Shown here: piece by piece, positions 8,243 to 17,356 of the stretch | How positions within the stretch are numbered: the first letter of the stretch is position 1 | How the letters are laid out: the number at the start of each line of letters is the position of its first letter | Source: Nocardioides guangzhouensis | GTDB taxonomy: Bacteria; Actinomycetota; Actinomycetes; Propionibacteriales; Nocardioidaceae | Length of the DNA: 64,000 nucleotides | Assembly: GCF_004519545.1 (NCBI RefSeq) | Contig: NZ_SDKM01000007.1 | Coordinates: 90,442-154,441, forward strand | Reading direction: 5' to 3' | Translations under genes and position numbers: made by a program | The notes under the pieces: generated by a model | Database searches by the model: none | What the model was told of the DNA's origin: nothing | What the model saw: only the letters and a program-made list of their open reading frames with translations

Positions 8243-10213
8243 TCAGTCCTCCGACTTGCCGCTCGAGAGGCCCTTGCTGATCAGGTCCATCACGGAACCG
8301 TCGGCGAGGGTGGTGACGTCGCCGACCTCGCGGTTCTCGGCGACGTCGCGGAGCAGGCGGCGCATGATCTTGCCGGAGCGGGTCTTGGGGAGCTCGGGCA
8401 CGATCATGATCTGGCGCGGGGTGGCGATCGGGCCGATCTCCTTGCGGACGTGCTTGCGCAGCTCGGCGACGATGTCGTCGCCGCCGTCGCCGGCCTCGTC
8501 GCGAAGGATCACGAACGCGCAGACCGCCTGGCCGGTGTCCTCGTCCTTGGCGCCGACGACCGCGGCCTCCGCGACCTTCGGGTGGGACACGAGTGCCGAC
8601 TCGATCTCGGTGGTGGAGAGCCGGTGGCCGGAGACGTTCATGACGTCGTCGACGCGGCCGAGCACCCAGAGGTCGCCGTCCTCGTCCTTCTTGGCGCCGT
8701 CGCCGGCGAAGTAGAAGCCCTGGTCCTGGTACTTCGCCCAGTAGGTGTCGACGAACCGGTCGTCGTCGCCCCAGATCGTGCGCAGCATCGACGGCCACGG
8801 CGCGGTGAGCACGAGGTACCCGCCGGAGCCGTTGGGCACCGACTCGCCCTCCTCGGTGACCACGTCGGCGGAGATGCCGGGGATCGGGATCATCGCCGAG
8901 CCGGGCTTGCCGGCGGTGACGCCGGGCAGCGGGCTGATCATGATCATCCCGGTCTCGGTCTGCCACCAGGTGTCGACCACGGGGGTGCGGTCGCCGCCGA
9001 TGACCTGGCGGTACCAGACGTAGGCCTCCGGGTTGATCGGCTCACCGACCGAGCCGAGGATCCGCAGCGACGACATGTCGTGCTTGTCGGGGATCTCGCG
9101 GCCCTGCTTCATGAACGAGCGGATCGCGGTCGGCGCGGTGTAGAGGATCGTCACCTTGTGCTGCTCGACGATCTTCCACCAGCGGCCGCGCTCCGGGCTG
9201 TCCGGCGTGCCCTCGTACAGCACCTGCGTGACGCCGTTCGCGAGCGGCCCGTAGACGAGGTAGCTGTGGCCGGTCACCCAGCCGATGTCGGCGGTGCACC
9301 AGTAGACGTCGTCGTCCTTGAGGTCGAAGACCGCCCAGTGCGTGTACGACGCGCCGGTGAGGTAGCCGCCGGTGGTGTGCAGGATGCCCTTGGGCTTCCC
9401 GGTGGTGCCCGAGGTGTACATGACGTAGAGCGGGTGCTCGGCGTCGAACGCCTCCGGGGTGTGCTCGTTCGACGCCTGCCCGACGGCGTCGTCCCACCAC
9501 ACGTCGACGGAGTCGTCCCAGTCGACGTCCTGTCCGGTGCGCTTGACCACCAGCACCTTCTCGACGACGGGGGCCTTCTTGCGGGCCTCGTCGACGGCCG
9601 GCTTGAGCGCGGACGGCGCGCCCCTGCGGTAGCCGCCGTCGGAGGTGACCACGACCCTGGCCTGGCAGTCGTCGAGCCGGGAGGCGAGGGCGTCGGAGGA
9701 GAAGCCGCCGAACACGACCGTGTGCGGGGCGCCGATCCGGGCGCAGGCCAGCATCGCGACCACGGCCTCCGGGATCATGGGCATGTAGATCGCGACCCGG
9801 TCGCCGGTGCGGACGCCGAGGTCGGTGAGCGCGTTGGCGGCGCGGGAGACCTCGTCCTTCAGCTCGGCGTACGTGATCGAGCGGGTGTCGTCCTCGGGCT
9901 CGCCCACCCAGTGGATCGCGACCTTGTCGCCGCGGCCGGCCTCGACGTGCCGGTCCACGCAGTTGTACGACGCGTTGATGCGGCCGCCGACGAACCACTT
10001 CGCGAACGGAGGGTTGTCCCAGTCGAGGACCCGGTCCCACTTCGTGTCCCAGTCCAGCCGCTCGGCCTGCTCGGCCCAGAACGCCTCGCGGTCCGCCGCG
10101 GCCCGGGAGTACGCGTCCTCCTTCAGGTTCGCGTTCGCCGCGATGTCGGCCGGGGGCTCGAACCGGCGGTTCTCGTGCATGAGGTTCGACAGGGTCTCGT
10201 TCTGCTCCGTCAC
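8243..10213 (-). CDS. acs: Acetate-CoA ligase (AMP-forming)
   Basis: A 656-residue acetyl-CoA synthetase that makes acetyl-CoA from acetate, ATP and CoA through acetyl-AMP. The ATP motif TSGTTGKPKG is near residue 266, the hinge and C-terminal domain motif DDVMNVSGHRLST is present, and the regulatory loop KTRSGKIMRR carries Lys615, the residue acetylated to switch this family off. The start is the GTG at 10213. The gene lies downstream of the actP-type symporter on the same strand, separated by a hairpin-rich 239-bp gap, so uptake and activation of acetate are neighbours. The length is normal. Confidence 0.97.
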   Translation of the reverse strand: MTEQNETLSNLMHENRRFEPPADIAANANLKEDAYSRAAADREAFWAEQAERLDWDTKWDRVLDWDNPPFAKWFVGGRINASYNCVDRHVEAGRGDKVAIHWVGEPEDDTRSITYAELKDEVSRAANALTDLGVRTGDRVAIYMPMIPEAVVAMLACARIGAPHTVVFGGFSSDALASRLDDCQARVVVTSDGGYRRGAPSALKPAVDEARKKAPVVEKVLVVKRTGQDVDWDDSVDVWWDDAVGQASNEHTPEAFDAEHPLYVMYTSGTTGKPKGILHTTGGYLTGASYTHWAVFDLKDDDVYWCTADIGWVTGHSYLVYGPLANGVTQVLYEGTPDSPERGRWWKIVEQHKVTILYTAPTAIRSFMKQGREIPDKHDMSSLRILGSVGEPINPEAYVWYRQVIGGDRTPVVDTWWQTETGMIMISPLPGVTAGKPGSAMIPIPGISADVVTEEGESVPNGSGGYLVLTAPWPSMLRTIWGDDDRFVDTYWAKYQDQGFYFAGDGAKKDEDGDLWVLGRVDDVMNVSGHRLSTTEIESALVSHPKVAEAAVVGAKDEDTGQAVCAFVILRDEAGDGGDDIVAELRKHVRKEIGPIATPRQIMIVPELPKTRSGKIMRRLLRDVAENREVGDVTTLADGSVMDLISKGLSSGKSED

Positions 10214-10363
10214 GATCTCTCCTGAACTCGATGGCTGGCGGTCCCGCCTCCGGGAACACTCGCCAGCCTAGGGTGGAAATCCCCCGGCGACGAGGGTGCG
10301 GACGCCGCCGGGGGAAGTCTGTGCGGCGCGCCGTTGCGACCGCGTTGCCGCTCGCCACGGATG

Positions 10364-10443
10364 GGCTCGGTGGCCGGCACAGGATGTGCCGACTCGCCTC
10401 GGGTGAGGCTCGGTGACCCGGCACAGGATGTGCCGGGTCACCG
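10364..10443 (-). repeat. Duplicated hairpin element upstream of acs (actP terminator)
   Basis: A near-identical block (GGCTCGGTG, one or two variable bases, then CCGGCACAGGATGTGCCG) occurs at about 10364-10391 and 10407-10435. Each contains the hairpin GGCACA-GGA-TGTGCC, and the copy nearer actP extends to a stem of 13 bp (10411-10443). That copy probably terminates actP transcription; the copy nearer acs lies in its leader or promoter region and could be regulatory. The rest of the gap 10214-10452 shows nothing clear. Confidence 0.55.
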
Positions 10444-10452
10444 TGGTGGGGA

Positions 10453-12117
10453 TCAGTGCTGGACCGCGCTCTCGGCGCCGGCGCCGGTCAGCGCACGCAC
10501 CTCCAGCTCGGTGTAGCGCTCCTCGGCGTCCGGCTCCCGGGACGTGATCGTGCCGAGGTAGCCGAGCAGGAAGCCGAGCGGGATCGACACGATGCCCGGG
10601 TTCTCCAGCGGGAACCACGAGATGTCGATGTCGGCCGGCAGCAGGGACAGGTTCTTCCCGGTGACCGGGTCGATGCCCTTGCCGGAGACCACCGGCGAGA
10701 AGAACACCAGGCCGACCGCCGAGATCAGGCCGCCGTAGATGCTCCAGACCGCGCCGCGGGTGTTGAAGCGCCGCCAGAACATGTTGTAGACGATCGCCGG
10801 CAGGTTCGCCGAGGCCGCGACCGCGAACGCGAGCGCCACGAGGAAGGCGATGTTGAGCTTCTGTGCCGGGATCGCCAGCAGGATCGCGATCAGTCCGATC
10901 ACGCCGGCCGCGATCCGGGCCACCCGGATCTCGTCGCGCTCGCTGGCCTTCCCCTTCTTCCAGACGCTGTTGTAGAGGTCGTGCGCCACGCTCGCGCTCG
11001 ACGTAAGCGTCAGTCCGGCGACCACCGCCAGGATCGTTGCGAACGCCACCGCGGCGATCACCGCGAGCAGGATCGCACCGCCGGTCGAGCCGGCACCGCC
11101 GCCGACCTCCTCGGCCAGCTTCGGCGAGGCCAGGTTGCCGGCCGCGTCCAGGCTGCCGGTGTCGAGCAGCGCCGCGGCACCGAAGCCGAGCACCAGCGTG
11201 AACAGGTAGAAGGTGCCGATCAGCCCGATCGCCCACAGCACCGACTTCCGCGCGTCCCGCGAGGTCGGCACGGTGTAGAAGCGGATCAGGATGTGCGGCA
11301 GGCCGGCGGTGCCGAGCACCAGCGCGATGCCGAGCGACAGGAAGTCGATCTTCGACGTCGTGGTGGCGCCGTACTTCAGGCCGGGCTCGAGGAACGCACT
11401 GCCGTGGCCGCTGTTGCTGGCCGCGGTGCCGAGCAGGTCGGAGAGGTTGAAGTCGAACTTCGCGAGCACGAGGACGACGATCAGCGCCGAGCCGGCCATG
11501 AGCAGGACGGCCTTGACGATCTGCACCCAGGTGGTGCCCTTCATGCCACCGACGGTCACGTAGAACACCATGAGGATGCCGACCGCGAAGATCGTCACGT
11601 TGATCATCGCCTGGCTGTCGATGCCCAGCAGCAGCGCGACCAGGGCGCCGGCACCGACCATCTGCGCGAGCAGGTAGAAGATCGACACGACCACGGTGGA
11701 GGTGGCGGCCGCGGTGCGGACCGGGCGCTGCTTCATCCGGTAGGCCAGCTGGTCGGCCATGGTGTAGCGGCCGGAGTTGCGCAGCATCTCGGCGACCAGC
11801 AGCAGCGCGACCAGCCAGGCCACGAGGAAGCCGATCGAGTAGAGGAACCCGTCGTACCCCGAGAGCGCGATCGCGCCCGAGATGCCGAGGAACGACGCGG
11901 CGGACATGTAGTCGCCGCCGATGGCCAGGCCGTTCTGGAAGCCGGAGAACGAGCGGCCGCCGGCGTAGTAGTCGGCCGCCCCCTTGGTCTGGCGGCTGGC
12001 CCAGACGGTGATGCCGATGGTCAGGCCGACCACGGCGAGGAAGAGGATGGCGGTCAGGCCCTGGTGGTCGGTGCCCGCCGCCATCACGGACAGCTGGCTG
12101 GTGATCTGGCCGGTCAC
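10453..12117 (-). CDS. actP: Cation/acetate symporter (ActP-like, SSS family)
   Basis: 554 residues from the GTG at 12117, which overlaps the stop of the DUF485 gene (GTGA); the frame continues far upstream without meaning. About 13 hydrophobic helices are seen. The N-terminal signature GGRSFSGFQNGLAIGGDYMS and the following SAASFLGISG are typical of Na+/acetate and Na+/monocarboxylate symporters (ActP/MctC group). The small DUF485 partner upstream and acs downstream give the usual uptake-plus-activation set for acetate. The exact substrate range (acetate, propionate, pyruvate) is not readable. Confidence 0.9.
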   Translation of the reverse strand: MTGQITSQLSVMAAGTDHQGLTAILFLAVVGLTIGITVWASRQTKGAADYYAGGRSFSGFQNGLAIGGDYMSAASFLGISGAIALSGYDGFLYSIGFLVAWLVALLLVAEMLRNSGRYTMADQLAYRMKQRPVRTAAATSTVVVSIFYLLAQMVGAGALVALLLGIDSQAMINVTIFAVGILMVFYVTVGGMKGTTWVQIVKAVLLMAGSALIVVLVLAKFDFNLSDLLGTAASNSGHGSAFLEPGLKYGATTTSKIDFLSLGIALVLGTAGLPHILIRFYTVPTSRDARKSVLWAIGLIGTFYLFTLVLGFGAAALLDTGSLDAAGNLASPKLAEEVGGGAGSTGGAILLAVIAAVAFATILAVVAGLTLTSSASVAHDLYNSVWKKGKASERDEIRVARIAAGVIGLIAILLAIPAQKLNIAFLVALAFAVAASANLPAIVYNMFWRRFNTRGAVWSIYGGLISAVGLVFFSPVVSGKGIDPVTGKNLSLLPADIDISWFPLENPGIVSIPLGFLLGYLGTITSREPDAEERYTELEVRALTGAGAESAVQH

Positions 12118-12461
12118 GACGCCTCCCCCCGTCCCTCGCGGTACTCCTCGTCGAGCTGGCGGGCCAGCGGGTCGAGGTTCTTGGTGGAGTACTTGCTGTA
12201 CATCCACGCGATGAGGAACGTCGTGACGAACTGCAGCAGGCCGAAGACCAGGGCGACGTTGACGTTGCCCCACAGCTTCGTGCTCATGAAGTCCGGCGCC
12301 CACATCGACATCACGACGTACAGCAGGTACCAGCTCAGGAATGCCACGGTGGCGGGGAACGCGAAGCCGCGGTAGCGGCGCCGCAGCTCGGTGAACTCGG
12401 CGGTCTCGTGCAGCCGGTCGTAGACAGGATCGTGTCGTTGGGCCTGGTCGTGTGTGGTCAC
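12114..12461 (-). CDS. DUF485 membrane protein (YjcH-like)
   Basis: 115 residues from the GTG at 12461 (start TTHDQAQ); a start at 12596 would add a 45-residue Pro/Ala-rich tail with little resemblance to the family. DUF485 proteins have two membrane helices, here about residues 34-54 (FPATVAFLSWYLLYVVMSMW) and 71-92 (VALVFGLLQFVTTFLIAWMY), with the acidic tail NLDPLARQLDEEYR. They are encoded next to ActP-type symporters and are thought to assist them. It overlaps the symporter gene by the GTGA junction. Confidence 0.85.
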   Translation of the reverse strand: MTTHDQAQRHDPVYDRLHETAEFTELRRRYRGFAFPATVAFLSWYLLYVVMSMWAPDFMSTKLWGNVNVALVFGLLQFVTTFLIAWMYSKYSTKNLDPLARQLDEEYREGRGEAS

Positions 12462-12638
12462 GGGGGCCGTCCCTTCGGTCGCCTCGGGTGCTGGAGCGGG
12501 TGTGATCGCGCTCACGCTGACAGGCGTACGTACCCCGATTGCAGGGGTGCGGGCGGGTACGTCGCCCGGCGGGGCGGGCGGGTCGGTGAACGGCACGATT
12601 CGTACGACGAACGGTCGGGCAAGGCGCCCCGGGACCGG

Positions 12639-14144
12639 TCAGCCGCGGTCGAGCGCGACCGCCTCGGGCGTGTGCAGGCGCACCATGAACCGCAGCACGT
12701 GCGGCGGCACCCGGCCGCGGGTGGCGCGGGAGACGACGACCATGGTGGCGAACGCCAGCGGCACCGACCAGGCGGCGGGCTGGCCGAGCAGCGCGGCGCC
12801 CCAGCCGAGGGTCTGCTCGTTGCCGAGCGCGTAGACCACCCCGGTGCCGGAGCCGAGGAACCCGACCGCCATCCCCGCCAGCGCGCCCACGTCGGTCAGG
12901 CCGCGCCACCAGATGCCGAGCACCAGCAGCGGGCAGAACGTCGACGCGGCCACCGCGAACGCCAGGCCCACCGCCCGGGCAACGCCGACGTTCGGCGCGG
13001 CCAGCGCGAGCAGCCCGGGGACCGCGACCGCGACCACCGCGCCCAGCCGGAACGCGGTGATGCCGGGGAGCCGGGCCCGGCCGAACACGTCCTGGGAGAC
13101 CACGCCGGCCACCGCGATCGACAGGCCGGAGGAGGTGGAGAGGAACGCCGCGAAGGCGCCGGCGGTGACCAGCGCCGCAAGCAGGTCGCCGCCGGTGCCG
13201 GGCACCATCAGCTGCGGCAGCTCCAGCACCAGGACGTCGGGCCGCGCGTCGCCGCCGTACACACGGCCGAGGGCGCCGTACACAGGCGGCAGCAGGTAGA
13301 AGATCCCGAGCAGCCCGAGCACCACCATCGTGGTCCGGCGGGCGGCCCGGCCGTCGGGGTTCGTGTAGAAGCGGACCACCACGTGCGGGAGGCCCATGGT
13401 GCCCAGGAACGTCGCGACGATCAGCGAGTAGGTCAGGTAGAGGCCCTCGGCGCCGCCGCTGCCCAGCGGCAGCGACCACAGCGAGCCCTCGTCCCCGCCG
13501 CCGGCCGCGTCCGCCGGGTTGGGGGCGCCGTCGCCGACCCAGACCCCGAGCAGCACGATCGCCGGGATCAGCAGTGCGGTCAGCTTCAGCCAGTACTGGA
13601 AGGCCTGCACGAAGGTGATGCTCCGCATCCCGCCGGAGATCACGTTGACCAGCACCACGACGGCGACCACGACCGCGCCGAGCCACTGGGGCGCGCCGAT
13701 CGCCGCCTCCATCACCAGGCCCGCGCCCTGGAACTGGGGGAGGAGGTACAGCCAGCCGATCGCGACCACCAGCAGCGACGACGCCGCCCGGACCCGAGGC
13801 GACGCGAGCCGGGCCTCGGCGAAGTCGGGCAGCGTGTAGGCGCCGGAGCGGCGCAGCGGGGCGGCCACCAGCACCAGCAGCACCAGGTAGCCGGCGGTCC
13901 AGCCGACGGGGTACCAGAGCATGTCGGCGCCGAAGACCAGCACCAGTCCGGCGACGCCGAGGAACGACGCGGCCGAGAGGTACTCCCCGCCGATCGCGGA
14001 GGCGTTCAGCGCTGGCCGGACCGTGCGGGAGGCGACGAAGAAGTCGCTGGTGGTGCGGCTGAACCGCAGCCCCCAGGTGCCGATCGCCAGCGTCGCGACG
14101 GTCACCAGGACCACCGCGACGACGCTCGGCGCCGAGCCGTTCAC
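12639..14144 (-). CDS. Second sodium/solute symporter (SSS family)
   Basis: 501 residues with about 13 membrane helices. The N-terminus FFVASRTVRPALNASAIGGE and LSAASFLGVAG parallel the ActP signature, so this is a divergent paralogue of the neighbouring symporter. Its start (GTG) overlaps the stop of a small two-helix membrane protein gene. This gives two symporter-plus-small-subunit pairs in a row, downstream of a LytS/LytTR pair on the same strand. It probably imports a monocarboxylate such as pyruvate, lactate or acetate; the substrate is unproven. Confidence 0.82.
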   Translation of the reverse strand: MNGSAPSVVAVVLVTVATLAIGTWGLRFSRTTSDFFVASRTVRPALNASAIGGEYLSAASFLGVAGLVLVFGADMLWYPVGWTAGYLVLLVLVAAPLRRSGAYTLPDFAEARLASPRVRAASSLLVVAIGWLYLLPQFQGAGLVMEAAIGAPQWLGAVVVAVVVLVNVISGGMRSITFVQAFQYWLKLTALLIPAIVLLGVWVGDGAPNPADAAGGGDEGSLWSLPLGSGGAEGLYLTYSLIVATFLGTMGLPHVVVRFYTNPDGRAARRTTMVVLGLLGIFYLLPPVYGALGRVYGGDARPDVLVLELPQLMVPGTGGDLLAALVTAGAFAAFLSTSSGLSIAVAGVVSQDVFGRARLPGITAFRLGAVVAVAVPGLLALAAPNVGVARAVGLAFAVAASTFCPLLVLGIWWRGLTDVGALAGMAVGFLGSGTGVVYALGNEQTLGWGAALLGQPAAWSVPLAFATMVVVSRATRGRVPPHVLRFMVRLHTPEAVALDRG

Positions 14145-14536
14145 GGCTCGAGGCCCCCGCCCGGCCGCTCCGCGATCTCCACCAGCTCGGCGAAGTCGCC
14201 CTCGTTGCGCTCGGCCCGGCGCACGTAGAAGACGCCGAGACCCACCAGGAACGGGTAGACCAGCCCGCCGAGCACCAGCCAGGCCAGCGGCAGCCCGAGC
14301 ACCCGCACGTCGGCCAGCCCGGGCGCCAGGTGGAAGGCGAGGGGTACGCCGGCGGCGAAGGCGGCCAGCGGCAGCAGCGTCACGAAGGCGAGGCGGAGCT
14401 GGCTGCGCAGCAGCGACCCGAGCAGCACCGACCCGAGCAGGGTCTGCTCGTCGATCTCGCTGGTGCGGGGACGGCGGGGGGCCGCGCGCCGGGCCGGCCC
14501 GGTGACCCGGACCCGCTCCGGTGGGCCCTCGGTCAT
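14141..14536 (-). CDS. Small two-helix membrane protein, DUF485-like in layout
   Basis: 131 residues: a basic, proline-rich N-terminus, then two hydrophobic helices (about 50-70 and 80-103), then a charged cytoplasmic tail RRAERNEGDFAELVE. Size, topology and position directly before an SSS symporter match the DUF485 partner of ActP although sequence identity is low, so it is probably the accessory subunit of the second symporter. It starts within an 11-bp tandem repeat that places three ATG codons in three frames; the ATG at 14536 opens the coding frame. Overlaps the symporter start. Confidence 0.65.
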   Translation of the reverse strand: MTEGPPERVRVTGPARRAAPRRPRTSEIDEQTLLGSVLLGSLLRSQLRLAFVTLLPLAAFAAGVPLAFHLAPGLADVRVLGLPLAWLVLGGLVYPFLVGLGVFYVRRAERNEGDFAELVEIAERPGGGLEP

Positions 14537-14563
14537 GGCGGGGTCATGGCGGGGTCATGGCGG
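14531..14563. repeat. Three tandem 11-bp repeats at a start codon
   Basis: GGTCATGGCGG occurs three times head to tail with no mismatch. On the minus strand each unit carries an ATG, and because 11 is not a multiple of 3 the three ATGs lie in different frames. Copy-number change would alter the spacing between the upstream stop and the downstream start. Confidence 0.8.
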
Positions 14564-14565
14564 GC

Positions 14566-15306
14566 TCACCGCCGGCTCCGGGTCAGCAGCTCGCGCAGCT
14601 CCGGGGTGTGCCGGCGGCTCACCGTCAGGTCGGTGCCCCCGACGACGACCGTGCAGCGGCCGGACTCCATCCGCACCTCGTCGATGTGCGCGAGCGCGAC
14701 CAGCAGGGAGCGGTGGATCCGGACGAACCCGGCCGGTCCCCAGTCCTGCTCGAGCTGGCTGAGCGGGGTGCGCAGCAGGTGCGACCCCTCCGCGGTGTGC
14801 AGGCGCGCGTAGTCGCCGTGCGCCTCGACGTAGGTGATGTCGGAGCGGTTGAGGAACCGGGTCACGCCGCCGCGCTCCACGGGCACCTGCTCGTCCTCGC
14901 CGCTGACGCCCTGTCCGGCGCCCTCGACCACGCGGCGTACCGCCTCGGCCAGGCGCTCGGCCCGGACCGGCTTGAGGACGTAGTCGACCGCCCGCAGCTC
15001 GAACGCGTCGACCGCGTGCTCCTCGTGCGCGGTGACGAAGACGACCGGCGGCGGGGTCCGGAACCGGGCCAGCACCTGCGCCAGCTCCAAGCCGCTCAGC
15101 CCGGGCATCTGCACGTCGAGGAAGATCGCGTCCACCTCGAGGTCCTGCAGGAGCCGCAGCGCCTCGGTGGCCGAGTCGCAGGTGAGCACGCCCTGCACCC
15201 GCGGGTCCCGCGACAGCAGCCAGGACAGCTCGTCGAGGGCCGGCCGCTCGTCGTCGATGACGAGGACGCGCAGTCCCTGCTGGCCGCTGCCGGTGGAGGT
15301 GCTCAT
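14566..15306 (-). CDS. LytTR-family response regulator
   Basis: 246 residues. A receiver domain with acidic residues at 18-20 (IDDE), phospho-acceptor Asp64 (FLDVQMPG) and Lys112 (YVLKPV) is joined to a C-terminal LytTR DNA-binding domain (RSDITYVEAHGDYARLHT, ending TLTVSRRH-like). It is encoded 49 bp after its LytS-type kinase and upstream of the two symporter pairs, the arrangement seen for carboxylate-sensing systems such as BtsSR and YpdAB. It is therefore likely to activate the symporter genes in response to an external acid (inference). Confidence 0.92.
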   Translation of the reverse strand: MSTSTGSGQQGLRVLVIDDERPALDELSWLLSRDPRVQGVLTCDSATEALRLLQDLEVDAIFLDVQMPGLSGLELAQVLARFRTPPPVVFVTAHEEHAVDAFELRAVDYVLKPVRAERLAEAVRRVVEGAGQGVSGEDEQVPVERGGVTRFLNRSDITYVEAHGDYARLHTAEGSHLLRTPLSQLEQDWGPAGFVRIHRSLLVALAHIDEVRMESGRCTVVVGGTDLTVSRRHTPELRELLTRSRR

Positions 15307-15355
15307 GCGGGGTCCCTGCGACGGCGCGAGCGGAGCGAGTGGGGTCGTGGGGCGG

Positions 15356-16492
15356 TCATGCGTGGACTCCGGGGGCGAACTTGGGCACCCGCACGATCAC
15401 CTTCGTGCCCGCGCCGGGGGCGGTCTCGACGACGAGGCCGTACTCGTCGCCGAACGTGGCGCGCAGCCGGGCGTCGACGTTGCCGAGCCCGATCGAGTCG
15501 TCGGAGCCGTCCGAGGCCCGCTCGCCGGCCAGCGCGCGGCGTACCTTCTCGGGGTCCTCGCCGGCGCCGTCGTCCTCGACCTCGATGACACAGGACTGGT
15601 CGGAGTCGCGGGCCACGATGGTGATGTGCCCGGATCCCTGGCCTGCCAGGCCGTGGCGCACGGCGTTCTCGACGAGGGGCTGGATGCACAGGAACGGTAC
15701 GGCGACCGGGAGCACCTCCGGCGCGATCCGCAGCGTCACCGCCAGCCGGTCACCGAACCGGGCCTGCTCCAGAAGGAGGTAGCGCTCGACCGACCGGAGC
15801 TCCTCGGCGAGCGTCGTGAACTCGCCGTGCCGGCGGAAGGAGTAGCGGGTGAAGTCCGCGAACTCCAGCAGCAGGTCGCGGGCCCGGTCGGGATCCGTGC
15901 GGACGAACGACGCGATCGCGCCGAGCGAGTTGTAGATGAAGTGGGGGCTGATCTGCGCCCGCAACGCCCGCACCTCGGCCTCCATCAGCCGGGTCCGGGA
16001 GGCGTCCAGCTCGGCCAGCTCGAGCTGCCCCGACACCCACTGGGCGACCTCGTCGGCGGCGCGGACCAGGCCCGCGGTGGCGCCGTCGGTGAAGACCTGC
16101 AGGGTGCCGACGATCCGGTCGTCGACCACCAGCGGGCTGACCACCGCGTTGCGGACCTGGCAGCTGGCCACGATGCAGGCGAGCTCGTCGCGGTCCGCGA
16201 CCCGGGTCGCGCCGCCCTCGACGGTGGCCTTGGCCAGCGCGAAGGTCTGCTCGGCATGGTGCCGGCCGCTGCCGTCCCAGGCCAGCAGCCCGGCGGTGTC
16301 GGTGAGCGCGATCGCGGGCGCCCCGAGCAGCTGGCGCAGGTGCTTGCTGCTGCGCTCGGCGCTGCCCGCGGTCAGGCCCTCGCGGAGCGCGGGGGAGGCG
16401 AGCGACGCGGTGTGCAGCGTGCGGAAGGTGGCGCGGTCGGCCTCCGTGCCGAGGTGCCGCCTGCGGCGGCGCCAGCCTGTCGCCATGCGCAC
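15356..16492 (-). CDS. LytS-type sensor histidine kinase (His_kinase family)
   Basis: 378 residues with no obvious membrane helices. The N-terminal ~180 residues look like a GAF-type sensor (LAWDGSGRHHAE...NAVVSPLVVDDRIVGTLQVF). A linker helix leads to the phospho-acceptor motif QISPHFIYNSLGAIASF, and the C-terminal ATPase domain has PLVENAVRHG and SIGLGNVDARL. The start is GTG 16492 or ATG 16486. It is unusual for LytS relatives to lack the multi-helix membrane sensor, so the signal is probably cytoplasmic. It forms a pair with the LytTR regulator just downstream. Confidence 0.88.
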   Translation of the reverse strand: MRMATGWRRRRRHLGTEADRATFRTLHTASLASPALREGLTAGSAERSSKHLRQLLGAPAIALTDTAGLLAWDGSGRHHAEQTFALAKATVEGGATRVADRDELACIVASCQVRNAVVSPLVVDDRIVGTLQVFTDGATAGLVRAADEVAQWVSGQLELAELDASRTRLMEAEVRALRAQISPHFIYNSLGAIASFVRTDPDRARDLLLEFADFTRYSFRRHGEFTTLAEELRSVERYLLLEQARFGDRLAVTLRIAPEVLPVAVPFLCIQPLVENAVRHGLAGQGSGHITIVARDSDQSCVIEVEDDGAGEDPEKVRRALAGERASDGSDDSIGLGNVDARLRATFGDEYGLVVETAPGAGTKVIVRVPKFAPGVHA

Positions 16493-16550
16493 AGACTAGG
16501 CAGTCGGGCACTCCCTGGTCAGGACCTGACGCATCGTCTGTCCTTGTCGG

Positions 16551-17261
16551 TCAGTCCTTGTTGGACACGCAGGCGTCCGCGAAGCCGACCTTCTTCATCG
16601 CCTTCTCACGGTCGGCGCCCTCCGTGTCACGCAGCACGAAGTAGCTGGAGACGCTGCTGCACAGGGAGAGCGTGGTCGGGTACGTGTCGGTCTTGCGCTG
16701 GTCCCACCCGAACGCGTAGCCGTCGGTGGCCAGCTTGAACCGATAGGCCCGGCGGGCCTGCTTCTGGGTGTCGCCGAGCTTCGCGACCTTCTTCGAGCCG
16801 CAGTCCGGCGTGATCCCCACGCCGACCGACCACGGCACGGCGACGCTGAACGTCGGGTTGTAGGAGCACTTGTAGCCGTAGAAGTAGCTGCGGTAGTTGA
16901 CGGTGTTCGCCCGGTGGTACTTCTTCACTGCCGCGCCGTCGTCGCAGGACTTCTTGATCGTCACCTGCATCTTCGGGTTCACGATCCGCGGCGAGTGCAG
17001 CTGGTGGTAGGCGCCGCCCTCGATCGGGGTGACGGTCAGCGTGGCGCGCACCGTGGCGGTGACGTAGACGCCGAGGCACGCCTTGAACTGCGGCACCCAG
17101 GCCATGCGGTACGACGAGTACGCGCGGCTCTTGGTGTAGGACTGTCCGCCCAGGGCCGCGGGTTGCGCCTGTTCCGGGGCCGCGGCCTCGGCGACCGAGA
17201 CGGTGCCGGCGGCGAGCAGGACGGTGGTGGCGAGGACGGTCGCGGCGACGCGGAAGCGCAT
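16551..17261 (-). CDS. Secreted protein of unknown function
   Basis: 236 residues from the ATG at 17261 (MRFRVAATVLATTVLLAAG), chosen because it begins a clear Sec signal peptide ending near AEAAA and is preceded by GGGGGAACC. The mature part is rich in Tyr, Lys and Ser and holds six cysteines, which probably form disulfides outside the cell. No enzyme motif is recognised. It stands alone between the LytS gene and a methyltransferase-like gene. Confidence 0.6.
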   Translation of the reverse strand: MRFRVAATVLATTVLLAAGTVSVAEAAAPEQAQPAALGGQSYTKSRAYSSYRMAWVPQFKACLGVYVTATVRATLTVTPIEGGAYHQLHSPRIVNPKMQVTIKKSCDDGAAVKKYHRANTVNYRSYFYGYKCSYNPTFSVAVPWSVGVGITPDCGSKKVAKLGDTQKQARRAYRFKLATDGYAFGWDQRKTDTYPTTLSLCSSVSSYFVLRDTEGADREKAMKKVGFADACVSNKD

Positions 17262-17356
17262 GGTGGTTCCCCCGAGAGTGCGTGGCTGGTGCACGCAGGA
17301 TCATCCGGCCGCGGCGGGCGTGTCAAGGCGCGGGTGCGTGCGTCAGCGTGCGCGCG

